Shown: one piece after another, positions 24,812 through 36,441 of the stretch | Position numbering within the stretch: position 1 is the first letter of the stretch | Layout: each line of letters starts with the position of its first letter | Assembly: GCA_031835245.1 (NCBI GenBank) | Contig: JAVKOQ010000035.1 | Span: 124,001 to 188,000 of the forward strand | Direction of reading: 5' to 3' | Origin: Balamuthia mandrillaris | Taxonomy: Eukaryota > Discosea > Longamoebia > Balamuthiidae | Length of the DNA stretch: 64,000 nt | Position numbers and translations under genes: made by a program | Notes under the pieces: generated by a model | Database searches by the model: none | What the model saw: only the letters and a program-made list of their open reading frames with translations | Told to the model about the DNA's origin: nothing

Positions 24812-25978
24812 GTCGCTCTCTCCTTTCTCCTTATCATCTATGCTCTGCAAACATTGTGCTGACAAAACACAACAAAAAAAGGATGGATGAACGCAATACA
24901 CGACGATATGGACACAACGGTAGCTCACAGCGACAATACTTACGACCGGATCGTCCTTTCTCCTTCTTTGGCCGAAACCCTCATCCCCGACTCTGCTGCT
25001 GTATTCTACTATGACGATCCCTCGCAAGGAGGTTTCAGGTACTTATCCTCTCTTTCTCTCATCTCCATCTCCTTGTGTTTCACACCTTTCTTTCTCGTAT
25101 GTTTACTGACCGTTCTTTATCATCAGTATGAGCGCTATTCAGGAGGAGGGTTGTGCAAAGAAGTACATCTCTCAATGTCCAGCTACGGTCAACGAAGCCG
25201 CCAGCAAGGTATCCGATCACTATCCTGTGGAGGTCTTCCTTGACTTTGGAGGCTCCGCCGCCTCTTCCGGCTCATCCTCCAAGTCTAACGGTACTAACGA
25301 TCATGACCATCAAAAACAAGAAGGAGAGGATGATGAGCACCACCAACAAAGTGGTTCGTTTCTTTCTTTTCTTTTTTTCATTTTATCTTCTTCCTTCCTT
25401 TCTTTTAACGTTTCCTGTTGTACAACGAAGAAACGGGCTCGCATGACGACCATAGCAACGAAAGTGAGGACGCATTGGGCGTAGGCGCCATCGCCGGCAT
25501 CATTCTCTCCGTTCTCTTCGCTCTGGCCATTCTCTCCGCCGTAGCCGGCCTCGTGGCTCTTGTTTTACTTCGTCGCGCTCGACGAAGGCCGAGCGGTTAC
25601 TCCCCGTATGCCTTTTACAAGAAAGGAGACAGAAACGACAGTATTGATGTGGAATATGCAATGCAAGAGCTTTTGGAGCAGGAGGAACCACCAGCATGGG
25701 CTGCTCGCTCCAACTCGGTTCATCGCACATACGTCCCTCCACCCTCCTCTCCTCCTCCTCCTCGCCCCGAAGAGATCTACGACCATGAGGACACTTCTTC
25801 GCGTGCTCCCATTTCTTCCTCCTCCTCCTCCTCCTCCTCCTCCCAAGAAGAGAGCTCAGCAGCCGTGACAACGAAAAAGAAAGTGGGCGGCGCAGGTGGA
25901 GGTGGTGCCGGCATTGGCTTTGGTGTTCCTCTCCCTCCTCTCCCGCAACACCGACAACAAAACTACACTATGAATTAA
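23630..25978 (+). CDS. Membrane-anchored DNase I-like endonuclease
   Basis: Multi-exon gene, first exon 23630-23779 (50 codons). A short second exon starts at 'ATCCTTAGC' (about 23885). The product has a signal peptide (GLMALALLSMAVFVHG) and then a full DNase I fold: PFRLGSFNIQQMGDTK, DIIFIQELQNG (catalytic Glu), SINIHTQP (His), VVLGDFNSDGSYF (metal/DNA-binding Asp and Asn), YDRIVLSP, and KVSDHYPVEVFLDF (second His). All expected catalytic residues are present. After the domain comes a hydrophilic Ser/Asp/His linker, one transmembrane helix (IAGIILSVLFALAILSAVAG), a basic stop-transfer RRARRR, and a cytosolic tail with proline clusters and a Ser run. Type I topology puts the nuclease outside the cell or in a vacuole, consistent with digestion of food DNA (inference). 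Vertebrate relatives are secreted or GPI-linked, so this anchor is unusual. Confidence 0.9.
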
Positions 25979-26043
25979 TAATTAAAAAATAAACACATTT
26001 AGAATAAAAGGCACGAAAGGGCGAAAGAAAAAGCAACAAGGTC

Positions 26044-27137
26044 ATGCAGGCAGAAGAACGACAAACAACCCTCCCTCAGGTTTGATACATGTTACACACA
26101 TGTTTGCATCCAATGAATTTTATTATTCATTCTTGTGCTCTTTCTTCGCTTGCTTCTTCTTTTTCTTTTTTTAAAAATAAAAAAAAAAAAATAGCATCCA
26201 TTCACTGTACTATGGAAAGGCAGTCTTCACAGGATTGACTTGCCGGTCACGCCACAACCTTCATTACTGGTTTGTCTCTCATCTTTCTTTCTCTCCCTTT
26301 TTTTTTATTACTATTATCGTCATAATCACGAAAATTGTTTTTATTTATTTTTTCAAAAAAAAAAAAGGAGTTACAAGAAGCTGTAGAAAAAGTATGCGGT
26401 TGGAAAGAACTACCACTGCTCGCTCTCAAAGATCCTTTTTCAGGTATTCTTCTCTCTCTCTCTCTCTCTCTCTTTTCTAAAACAAATAAAAAGGAGATGT
26501 TATTTACTTGGAGACCGACAACGACTTGACCACGGCCGTCGCTTTGTACAAATCCCTGCATGCCGAACGTCCGTTGAAGTTGGTCGTTTTGAACGAGCCT
26601 ATTTCCTCCGCCGAGCCATTTCAGGTTTGCTCTCCTATCTGTAATTCTTATTTTTATTATTATTGTGTTTTATTTTATATTATTTTATTCTTATTTTTAT
26701 TTTATTTTTATTTTATTTTTTTTTACTTTACTTTTTGTTGTGAAGTAAGAATGAAACTGATGTTTTAGTTTGTTTTTTTTTTTGAAAAACAGATGGCGGT
26801 GAAGATATACAAACATAGGGGCAAAAGAAAGGAGGAGATCCACCTCCGCCATCTTCACGTCCATTCGTTGAAAGACTTACAAGCGACGTTGAAGCAAGAG
26901 TTTTATCCTGAGGAAGCGCAGGAAGAGAAACAGGTCGAAACGGAAGAAGAAAAAGCCAAAGAAGAAGCGGCTTCGTTTCGATTAAACTGGATAGACAACA
27001 GAGGGGACGAGATAGAGCTTGAGAACGATCCGCAGCTGCATTACATTCTGCGATGCCATCGCGAGGAGGGGTGGCCCTACCTCAAAATAGTTCTTCCAAA
27101 CTACAAAAAAACCAGGCGCCACACCCTTCAAACCTAA
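26044..27137 (+). CDS. Tandem PB1-domain protein
   Basis: Five exons beginning 26044-26079; all junctions keep phase. The protein of about 230 residues is essentially two PB1 domains. First: FTVLWKGSLHRIDLP (basic-lysine strand), LQEAVEKVCGWKELPLLALK, then the acidic OPCA-like GDVIYLETDNDLTTAV. Second: MAVKIYKHRGKRKEEIHLRH, LKDLQATLKQEF, an acidic insert, then NWIDNRGDEIELENDPQL. The first lysine strand and the acidic loops suggest that both can act as front-to-back (type I/II) dimerisation modules. PB1 domains assemble signalling and autophagy scaffolds, so this could be a linker or capping subunit (inference). There is no kinase, ZZ or UBA domain. It sits 65 bases after the DNase gene on the same strand. 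Confidence 0.72.
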
Positions 27138-27275
27138 CCCCCATCGTCACAACATTTAAAAGGGAAAAAAAAGAAGGAAAAAGAAAAAAAAGAAGGAAAA
27201 AGAAAAAAAAAGAAAAAAAAGAAAAAAGAAAAAAAAAGAAAAAAAAAATAAAATAAGTAGAACAGCTATATCCGT

Positions 27276-27335
27276 GACGACATGAATAAAGTACCCTTTG
27301 CCCTTCAGGACGACATGTATTGTACACAGGACGAC
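27276..27335. promoter_or_regulatory. Three GACGAC elements upstream of the amidase gene
   Basis: GACGAC occurs at 27276-27281 (GTGACGACATG), 27309-27314 (GGACGACATG) and 27330-27335 (GGACGACACG), within 60 bases and 70-130 bases before the next ATG. The same core recurs in other gaps. This is a candidate promoter element; function not shown. Confidence 0.4.
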
Positions 27336-27406
27336 ACGAAGAATTGAGTTAATTTGGGGAAAAAAGGTAGAGAAGCAAAAGAATTCTGAAGGGAGAGAAG
27401 GGGGAG

Positions 27407-28639
27407 ATGACGACCACTGCGGGGGCTTCTTGGCATCATTCTTTGCTCGCTCGCATCGGAGCGGTACCGCTGTGGCAGCGCGCCCTGACGGTGGCGGTGG
27501 TTTGGGGAGGCGTCGCCGTTGCGCGTCAACGAATGGTCGACTGGCGGCTGCGACTTAACTCTCGTCAAATCATCCAACGAAAGTTGGCCCTGCGCGAGGC
27601 TCAACTGGAAGCCGTGCAAGTACGTCAACCCACATCGTTCCTTTCCTTTTCCTTTTTCTTTTCTTTTTTAAATTTTCTTTTCTCTTTTTGGAACATGTCA
27701 GCCACCCAGCAACGAAGAAGCGGAGGAGTTTAAGCGCATCGCGAGCCTCAGCACGCAAGAGCTGCTGGCGGAGCTCCACTCTGGCAAGGTCTCTTCGTTG
27801 GCGGTCACTCGCTGCTTTATCTTTCTGGCCGTGGCTGCCCACCGCCGTTTCAACTGTCTTGCTGATGTTTGCTTTGTAAGTTGTTCTTCTTCATTCTTCA
27901 TTCTTCGTTCTTGTTCTTGTTCTTGTTCTTGTTCTTGTTCTTGTTCTTGTTCTTGTTCTTGTTCTTGTTCTTGTTCTTGTTCTTCTTCTTGTTCTTCTTC
28001 TGCTTCTTCTTGTTCTTCTTCTTGTTCTTGTTCTTGTTCTTGTTCTTGTTCTTGTTCTTGTTCTTCTTCTTGTTCTTGTTCTTCTTCTTCTTCTTCTTGT
28101 TCTTCTTCTGCTTCTTCTTGTTCTTCTTCTTCGTCTTCTTGTCCTTCTTCTTCTTCTTCTTCTTCTTCTTCTTCTTCTTCTTCTTCTTCTTCTTCTTCTT
28201 CTTCTTCTTCTTCTTCTTCTTCTTGTTCTTGTTCTTGTTCTTGTTCTTGTTCTTGTTCTTGTTCTTGTTCTTGTTCTTGTTCTTGTTCTTGTTCTTCTTC
28301 TTGTTCTTCTTCTGCTTCTTCTTGTTCTTGTTCTTGTTCTTGTTCTTGTTCTTTCTTCTTGTTCTTGTTCTTGTTCTTGTTCTTGTTCTTGTTCTTGTTC
28401 TTCTTCTTCTTCTTCTTCTTCTTCTTCTTCTTCTTCTTCTTCTTCGTCTTCTTCGTCTTCTTGTCCTTCTTCTTGTTCTTCTTGTTCTTCTTCGTTTTTC
28501 GTTTTTCTTTCTTTTTTTGCAACTTCGTTTTATTTATTTTTATGATGGTACATGAACGTAACAGGCGGAAGCATTGACCCGTGCTGCAGAGTTGGATAGG
28601 ATTCTTTCAGAGACGGGCAAGCCCGTTGGCCCGCTTCAT

Positions 28640-28672
<33 letters not shown>

Positions 28673-30600
28673 ATACATTTCGTTAGTTGTGTCTTTCTGA
28701 CGTTTAATGTACAACAGGTTTGCCGGTGTCGCTCAAAGAGTGTTTCGGAGAGGTTAATACCGACAGCACTGTAGGAGTTGCTAAGAACTGTTTTATACAG
28801 CGAGGTATAGTTAGTCTCCTCTTCTCTGTTCTTTTTCTCTCGCTCTCTTGCTTCTCCTCTAGAAGTGATAACTAACCTACAAACTCATTCTATTTTATTT
28901 GTTGTATGTCTGCTCTTAGAGGATGCTGTTGTAGTTACTGTATTAAAGCAAGCAGGTGCAGTGATTTACGCTAAGACGAACGTGCCACAGAGCATGTTGA
29001 CTTTTGAGACCAGTAACCCTGTCTTTGGTCGTACGCTGAACCCTTGGAACCTCGAAAGAACGCCTGGTGGCTCCAGTGGTGGTGAAGCTGTCCTCTTGCT
29101 TGCTGGTGGCGCCCCAGTGGTATATTCCTATTCTCGTTCTTCTGCTTGTTCTTCACTTTGTTCTCTTGTTGATGTGAATGTTCCTAATAGGGAATGGGAA
29201 CTGATATTGGTGGCAGCATTCGCATCCCGGCTGCTTTCTGGTATGTACATCGCTTTTCTATTTTCTTTTTTCATCTCTAATACAATTTTCCCACAAGTGG
29301 CATTTATGGCCTCAAACCAACTCTTGGCAGGCTCTCGCCTCATGGTTGCGTTCGTTCTATTCATGGACAAGAAGCGATCAAGGGAACTGCTGGTATCTCT
29401 TCTCTCTCTCTCTCTCTCTCTCTCCCCCCCCCTTTCCCTCTTTTCTTCGTGTCTATCACTTAGTTCATTGGTGTCTTTACCATCTTCCTTTCTTCTCATC
29501 GTACCAATCAACGTTTCAACAACAAAGGACCAATGGGATTAAGTGTGGAGGACCTTGCCCTCATGATGCGTTTGTTCAGCACTGAGCAGCAATTCCACAT
29601 GGATCCTGCTCTGCCTCCTCTGCCCTTCAACGAGGAGGAATACACCTCCACCAAGAAGCTTCGCATTGGCTACTTCACCTACGACGGCTATTTTGAGGCA
29701 TCTCCTGCCTGTCAGAGAGCCGTAAGAGAAGCAGCAAGAGCACTTGGTTTGTTTTTAATCTCTCCTCCCTGCTTTTTTTCTCCCTCCCTTCTCACTTCTT
29801 TGTACAACAGAGAACTTGGGACACGAGTTGGTGGAAATCAATGCGAGGGACCTTGTGGACATGCACCAGCTCATCCTGCTCTACTTCTCTCTTCTCTCTG
29901 CCGATGGTGCGGATCAAATCAAAGGTAATTCTATTTCTCCCTTTCGATTTGTTTGGTTCCCCATCTCATCTTCTCTCACCAAATAGCTTTCTTGCACGGA
30001 GAAGACATCGAAGACATCCTCAGCACAAGTCTTCGCGGTAGCACGACCGGTCCGCTCCTCCGTCGCCTCGTCTCCTTCCTCCTGCTCAACGTCCTCCGCT
30101 GGCCTCGCGTGGCGCACATCGTCTCTGTCAGCGGGCTCCAAACCGTTCCTAAAATTTGGATGAAGCAACACCAGAGGGCTGCGCTTGTTCGTGAGGTGCA
30201 GCTCAAGTGGCAAGAGGAACTCCAGTTGGATGCCTTGCTCACTCCGGCAACAGCCTTTCCTGCCATCAAACATGGCTTTGCCAAAGACCTCAACCCGGCG
30301 TTGACTTACACGTTTGCTTGGAACTTGTTGGACTTCCCATGCGGCGTTGTGCCCATCTCTCTCGTGCAAAAGGAAGAGAGCGGAAAGAGGAGAGAGGCGG
30401 AAGAAGGCGTTGGCGATCTGTTGAACAGAAGAGCGGATGATAGCGATGAGGCAACGGAGGGATTGCCGGTGGCTTGTCAGGTGGTTGCCTTACCTTGGCA
30501 GGATGAAAGGGTGTTGAGGATAATGAGAGAAATCGAAGGAGAGATACCGTTTCGATGGGGCAAAACTCAAAGAGCGTCTTTGGTGGATTTAGCTTTCTAA
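27407..30600 (+). CDS. Fatty-acid amide hydrolase (FAAH-like) amidase
   Basis: About nine exons: 27407-27619, 27702-27875, then from 28565 onward. The N terminus has one hydrophobic helix ([13 protein letters not shown]), as in FAAH. This is followed by [24 protein letters not shown], and the amidase-signature core with its Ser-Ser-Lys triad: Lys in [11 protein letters not shown], the cis-Ser in [10 protein letters not shown] and the nucleophile in [16 protein letters not shown]. The family would hydrolyse lipid or other amides at a membrane surface. The C-terminal part contains [16 protein letters not shown] and [16 protein letters not shown]. The second intron (27876-28564) is almost entirely a TTCTTG/TTC repeat. 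The stop at 30600 is only 38 bases from the SUA5 stop on the other strand. The enzyme class is firm; substrate is inferred from the N-terminal helix and FAAH-like signature. Confidence 0.9.
27890..28495 (+). repeat. Hexanucleotide TTCTTG/TTC microsatellite filling an intron
   Basis: About 600 bases of TTCTTG units alternating with pure TTC runs, inside the second intron of the amidase gene. The sense strand is wholly pyrimidine plus G. On both strands it is open in several frames (poly Cys-Ser, poly Phe-Leu, poly Glu-Gln), which creates spurious frames of over 200 codons. Confidence 0.95.
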
Positions 30601-30638
30601 AGATAAAGAACACTTTAAACAAACAAAAAAAAAAATCC

Positions 30639-32233
30639 TTAAAGAAAAGGACGACAATGCACGATCTCGGAAGCAGCTTTTCGCAAACGGTTCATGACGG
30701 CAAGACCGGAATGTGTCTCCGCTATGCCACAAACCATAATCACATCGACAGATTCCTCATCCAACCTCCGCAACGCTTTGAACAGACCACGCGCCACTTC
30801 TGCCGAGAAGTTACGTTCCTCCTCCTCGGTATACTTTCTTCTTGTCGTGTTTGTTGCTGCTGCTAGGTTGCTTTGACATGGTTCGCCCAAAGGATAGATG
30901 ATGAGTTGGCCTGGTTTAGGGGTAGTAGAGGAAGCTGTTTGCTCTTCTTCAAAGCTAGGGAGAGTAATATGCCGTTGTGTGTGGATGACGCCCACGCGAA
31001 GACCTTGAGACAACGCCTCTCGTATCCTCCGAATCAACGCATCCTCCATCGTGCTGTTCTCCGCTTCCATTACCTTCTCCTTTTCTTTCACTTGCTCCTC
31101 TGCTTCTATATGTTGCACCTCTTTTGGTGCTGTCGTGGTCGTAGTTGATGACGTTGTGGCTGCCTCTTTTTCTTGTCCTTCCTTTTCTTCCAAAAGAACC
31201 ACTTTAGCATTTGGCGAATAATGTCTGTACTTAAGACCCGGTGTAGGCGGTCTCTCCTCCATCTCCTTGTTTCGTTTCCTTCTCTCTTCCTCTTGTGCTC
31301 CATCTTCCACTCCATTTTCTCCTTTCTTTTTGCTACCCCATGCGCTTCCATACACCCGCAACTCAGGCACAAACGGAAGGAGCTGTTCTCTGCTGATGCC
31401 GCCCGGACGAAGGATCATAGGCTCGTTGGGGTTGCTCACGTCGACCACAGTGGACTCCACGCCGACAGCGGCGTCCCCACCATCGATGATGCATGGAATG
31501 CGCCCTTGTAGGTCCACCAGGACATGGCTGGCTGAGGTTGGGCTGGGTCGGCCTGAAGAGTTGGCGCTAGGCGCAGCTAATGGCATTCCTACAATTTTGT
31601 TTTTGTTTTGGGATGAAAGAAAAAGATTTAAAAAAGTAAAAGTAAAAGTAAAGAGAAGAGCAAAGGTACCTCCAAGTTCAATCAGTTTTCGAGCAATAGG
31701 GTGGCTGGGCATGCGAACGGCTACCGTGGCAAGACCTGCAGTCACCTGATCGGGTACGCACTCCTACCAAGAATGAGAGAACAAAGCTCAAATTAAACAA
31801 ACAAAGAAAGAAAAAGAGAAGGAGAAGAAGAAAGAAATACCTTCTTAGGGAAGAGAATGGTCAGCGGGCCGGGCCAAAAGTGCTTCACCAGAGTTTGGCC
31901 CAAGGGCGGCACCTCCGACACCAACGTGTCCAGCATTTCAAAGGAGGAGACATGCACGATCAACGGGTTATCAGCGGGCCGTCTTTTGGCCTCAAAGATC
32001 TTTGCACATGCCTCCCCATTCAGCGCGTTTGCTCCCAAACCTGCGCCAGAAGGAAAGGTTTTAATCTGAAGTTCAAGAAGAAGAAGAAGAAGAAAGAAAC
32101 GGAGAAGAAAGTAACCATAAACTGTTTCGGTGGGAAAGGCCACCACTTGCCCCGCCTTTAGTAGCTCGATGGCCGGTAGCAGCTCTTCCTCAGAAAAATG
32201 TTCTGGGTCGACTCTAATCACCCGCGTCTCCAT
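30639..32233 (-). CDS. SUA5: Threonylcarbamoyl-AMP synthase SUA5 (YrdC domain + Sua5 domain)
   Basis: Four exons from ATG 32233. The YrdC part contains AIELLKAGQVVAFPTETVYG, LGANALNGEACAKIFEAKRR, ADNPLIVHV, HFWPGPLTILFPKK, VAVRMPSHPIARKLIE and LAAPSANSSGRPSPT, with the usual lysine/arginine and Ser-Asn positions. It should make threonylcarbamoyl-AMP from threonine, bicarbonate and ATP for t6A at tRNA position 37. A linker (KYRHYSPNAKVVLLEE) leads to the C-terminal Sua5 domain (GLRVGVIHTQRH; LFKALRRLDEESVDVIMV; GLAVMNRLRKAAS). The Sua5 domain carries a long Thr/Glu-rich insertion, which is longer than in yeast. Such two-domain proteins act in the cytosol or mitochondria. It converges on the amidase gene. 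Confidence 0.93.
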
Positions 32234-32580
32234 CTATTGTTTGTTGTCTTTTTTGAAATAAAGAGAGGGAGGGAACCCCGAAACAAAACAAAACAAAACA
32301 AAACAAAACAAAACAAAACAAAACAAAACCAAACAAAACAAAACCGGTGCAACAGAGCGACGAGAAAGAAAGTGCCGTTGCGTTCTTTCTCTGCACCGTT
32401 TTTTCCTTCTCTCTTTTTTCTTCATTTTACACGTCAGCTCCACGTCAGCTTCATCGTGTCGACACGTCTATTGCGAATAATCCGTGCCGGGAAGGTGTCT
32501 CCATGTCGACGTGGTCGTTGGTGATGTGGCGAAAAAAAAAATAACAAAAAAAAATACCAAAAAAAAAAAAGAAAGAAAAA
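32234..32580. promoter_or_regulatory. Divergent promoter region SUA5 / DHDDS
   Basis: A 347-base gap between divergent starts. It has an (AAACA)n tract at 32281-32344. Two GTCGAC sites are embedded in longer palindromes: CGTGTCGACACG around 32458-32463 and CATGTCGACGTGG around 32505-32510. Two ACGTCAGCT direct copies lie just before them (32432-32450). This is the clearest set of symmetrical elements in the window's promoters. Confidence 0.5.
32281..32344. repeat. (AAACA)n pentanucleotide microsatellite
   Basis: About a dozen tandem AAACA units with one AAACC variant, upstream of SUA5. Confidence 0.95.
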
Positions 32581-33697
32581 ATGAGTAGCAGCAGCGGCAC
32601 CAGCGAGGAAGTGATTCCATCGGAGGAACAAAGCGAAGAGGGGGCGGAGGAGGAGGACGCGGAGGAAGAGGTGGAGGCGGAGAGCAAAGGCACGAGCAGC
32701 GGCGGAGGGTTGTGGGGCGGCTGCCAACGGCTCGGCCGCTGGTTCTTTGCCCAGGTGCTGAGCTGCGGCGCCCAGCCCAAGCACATCGCCTTCATCATGG
32801 ATGGCAACCGCCGTTTTGCCCAAAAGAAGTTTCTTCCGCGCAGTTCCGGTCATCGTTTTGGCTATCATAAACTGATGCAGGTTTTTTTTTGCTGCTCTTC
32901 TCTCTCTACTCCATTTTTTTTTTGTCGGTTTATTTGGATGTAAGAAGAGCAGAACAGCTGATTGTTTTGTTCGTTTGCTATTGTTTTTTTTTTAAAGGCG
33001 TTGGAATGGTGTTTGGAATTGGGGATCACCACCGTGACGGTCTATGCCTTCAGCATTGAAAATTTTAAACGCAGCCAAGACGAGATTGACACGCTCATGC
33101 GGCTTGCCACCAAAAAGTTTCGAGAATTGTTGAAGAGAGAGTACGGCGCTCTGTCCTGCTTTTGTTTCTTCTTAGTCTCTTCTTTCTCTCTTGTTTCTTA
33201 TCTTCTTTTCTTCCTTTCTTCTTCTTCCTTTTGTTCGTTCTTTCGTTGTTTCTTCTTTCTTCCTCCTCCCTTCTTCGTTCTTTCAAGTTCTTTCTTATAC
33301 TGGTGGAAACCAAACCCCAAAAAAAAAAAAAAAAAAAAAAAAAACAACACAGAGAACTGATACACAAACACGGAGTAAGAGTGAACGTTTTGGGTGACAT
33401 GATGCTGCTTCCGTTAGAATTGCAACGAGTGATGGCCAAAGCCATATATGCCACACGACACAACACCAAGTCTGTCCGCTTGTTCCTTTCTTTATTTTAC
33501 TTAATTTCATTTCAGGGACTCACATGAACAAATCCACTACAGGGCAGTGTTGAACGTTTGCTTTGCGTACACATCCCGTGAGGAAATGTTGCACGCAATG
33601 AATCAAGTTGCCTCTGGCGTTAACCAGAATATGCTCAAATCATGGTTTCTATTCCGTTATTCTATTTCGCTTGCTCTTTCTCTTTCTCTTTCGCCAT

Positions 33698-33740
<43 letters not shown>

Positions 33741-34429
33741 ATTGATATTGTTGTTGCTTCAAGTGATGTGACGGAGCAACTATTTGAAAAGTCAATGTAC
33801 ATGGCGGACTATCCTGATATCATCATTCGTACTTCTGGCGAGAAGCGTTTGAGCGACTTTTTGTTGTGGCAGGTAATATGCTTTCTTTTCTCTTCTCATC
33901 TGTATTTCTTTATTTGGTTTGTAACATTAAAAAAAATAGGGAAACATGTCATCAACAATGTTCTTGGAGGTGTTGTGGCCAGAGTTCTCGCCGTGGCATC
34001 TGTACTATTGCATACTTTGCTTCCAGGCGGACTACGCGGCGTTAAGCGAACGACGAAATCAATACCGAGTCCTCAGAGATCGAGAACAACGAAAGCTAGA
34101 CTTGCAACAACTCATAAAAGAAGAAGCAGAAGAGATGAGAACAGAGACGAAAGAAGAAATTGAAATCGAAATAGAACAAAAAATGATCGCAATAGAGGAG
34201 AAGATGAAGTTGAAGAAAAAGGAAAAGGCAAAGGAAGAAGATGAGAATAAGGAGGAGGAAGAGTTTCTTCTCCTGAACGAAAGATTATCGCGGTTCGAGA
34301 AAGAAAGAGAGGAAAGGATTCAACGATTTCTGCGGCATCAACAGGAACAACACATGCAATACATCATTCGCTTGGTGAAGAGCAGCGGCAGGAGTGATGA
34401 CAACTCTCCTTCGACGTCCTCTTCTTGAT
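32581..34429 (+). CDS. DHDDS: cis-prenyltransferase, dehydrodolichyl diphosphate synthase
   Basis: About seven exons; the first is 32581-32880 (100 codons) and the second starts at 32998. The N terminus is a disordered Ser/Glu-rich stretch. The cis-prenyltransferase core follows: [16 protein letters not shown] (catalytic Asp and substrate loop), [68 protein letters not shown] and [12 protein letters not shown]. The form [14 protein letters not shown] is that of eukaryotic DHDDS. The enzyme adds cis isoprene units to farnesyl diphosphate to make dolichol precursors in the ER, usually together with a NUS1/NgBR subunit, which is not seen here. The C terminus is a long Glu/Lys coiled coil, longer than in animals. 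The start ATG is the first in frame. Confidence 0.93.
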
Positions 34430-34601
34430 AATGCTAATGCTTCTCTTTTTTCCTCTCTTTTGTTTCTGCTTTTTTTCTTTTTTTTTTCCTTTAATTAATT
34501 TAATTCCCCTTTATATCATTACTTGAATTTTTTTATTGCTGTTTTTATTAATGATTAGGTGCTTTCGCTTCTGCGTTTTAGACCAAAGGACAGAAAGAAG
34601 A

Positions 34602-35704
34602 ATGACACAGCGGATCAGGCTCAACGTGAAAGGTTTCTCCTCTCTTCTCTCTTCTTCTCTCTTCTTGTAATATGTTCCTATTGTTCTTATCGTACCATCT
34701 TTCTTTCGCTTCTTTTTTCCTACATAGTGGTGGAAGGAAAAGGGTTGGCAGCGAAGGACCGAGGAGGCTTCAGCGATCCGTACTGTGTGTTGGTTCTGCT
34801 GAAAGAAGACAGTTACCAAAATGAGGTCTTGTTGCATAAGCACCACAGCTTTTATTACTGGAACCCAAAACGGCAGAATGTTTTCAAAACTGCAACGTGC
34901 TATCGCACACTCACCCCACGTTGGGCCGATGAAAAGTTCAAAATGTGCGTTGTTCCTTATCTGTCGTTCTCTTTGTGTTACTCATTCGGTATTGCATACA
35001 AAGGACAATGTCAACTAACAAAGGAAGAGAGCTTTTAGTGGAACTTTGGGACTGGAATCGTCTTTCCAATGATGGTTTTTTCCTTCATTCTCTCACCTAT
35101 CAATATGCTTTGTTCTTGCTTTCTTCTTGTTTGTTGACACCAGCTTAACTTTACTTAGATTTTTTGGGAGAGGTAAGAGTACCACTGGACTCATTGCCAG
35201 TGGGCGAAGGCATGTTGGACCGATGGTTTCCTTTGCAGAAGCGTTTCAGCTCTCAGAAAGTGTCTGGTACCCTTCATCTTCTGCTGTCGCTGCGATCCGT
35301 TACTGTTCAGGTTTTTTTTTTCTTGCTTCCTTTCATTCTTGTTTTCTTATCTTTCGTTTGTTTCTTTGGTTCGTTGGTTGTTCTCTCATTGATTTATTTT
35401 ACAGGAAGAAAAGGAAGTACAAAGACAAATGAGTTTATCGCACGTGAACAAGTTGAGCATAGCGCCCGAAGTTTGGGAGATGCTCTCTCCATCCGAACAA
35501 CAACGCCAACAAGTCATATGCGAGATCATCAACACGGAGAGGAGTTACGTAAGGGACTTGGACATCATCACGCAAGTATTTGTGGAAGGCATTCGAGAAC
35601 GAGCACTTCTTTCTCTGGAGGAGAGCGCTTCGTTGTTTTCTAATGTGCAAACTCTTCTCGACATGCACATGCACCTTAAATGCGTTCGTTCTTCTCCCCT
35701 TCTT

Positions 35705-35738
<34 letters not shown>

Positions 35739-36405
35739 TGTCTTTATCTATTCTTGTTTTACCTCTTTTATATTTGTTTAATCTACTCTTCAGGACTTAG
35801 AAGGCTTGTGGGAGAAGAGCGACGGCCTTATAAAGACGGGCATTGGCGATATATTTTTGGAAAAGGTTTCTTTGTTCAAACACTATGTGGAGTACTGCAG
35901 CAACCATTCTTCGGTTTCTCAGAAAATTAAGTTCTTTCGAGAGCGTTCAAATGAGTTTGATACATTCCTGAACGTAAGTTTCATCATTTTTTTAATTGAC
36001 ATGAACTATGACGAAACTTCTTCTGATTGTTGCTTCAAACGCAAAATAGGAATGCGAGAAGCTTCCAGAATGTCGGAAGAACTCATTAGCATCTTTCTTG
36101 ATCGTTCCATTACAACGTATGTGCAAGTATCCTTTATTACTCAAAGTACGTTCATCATTCTTTTCTTTTCTGCTCTTTTCTTTCTCTCCTCTATTATAAC
36201 ACTCTTCATTTACTTACAAAAATCCTTGCAAAGAATTTGTTGAAGCATACAGAAGAGGACGACCCAGATTATATTAGCCTGAAGAATGCATCAATAACTA
36301 TAGAGACTATGGTAGAAAACGTCAATCTTGCCTTAGAACAAGAGAAGAGAATGCAGAGAATGCTTCAAATACAAAGATCTCTTGTTGATAATCGAGTATG
36401 TTATC

Positions 36406-36441
<36 letters not shown>

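Noticed and set aside
27698-28522. Minus-strand frame of 274 codons, poly Glu-Gln/Lys
   Set aside because: It is the antisense of the TTCTTG microsatellite in the amidase intron; open only because the repeat lacks stops.
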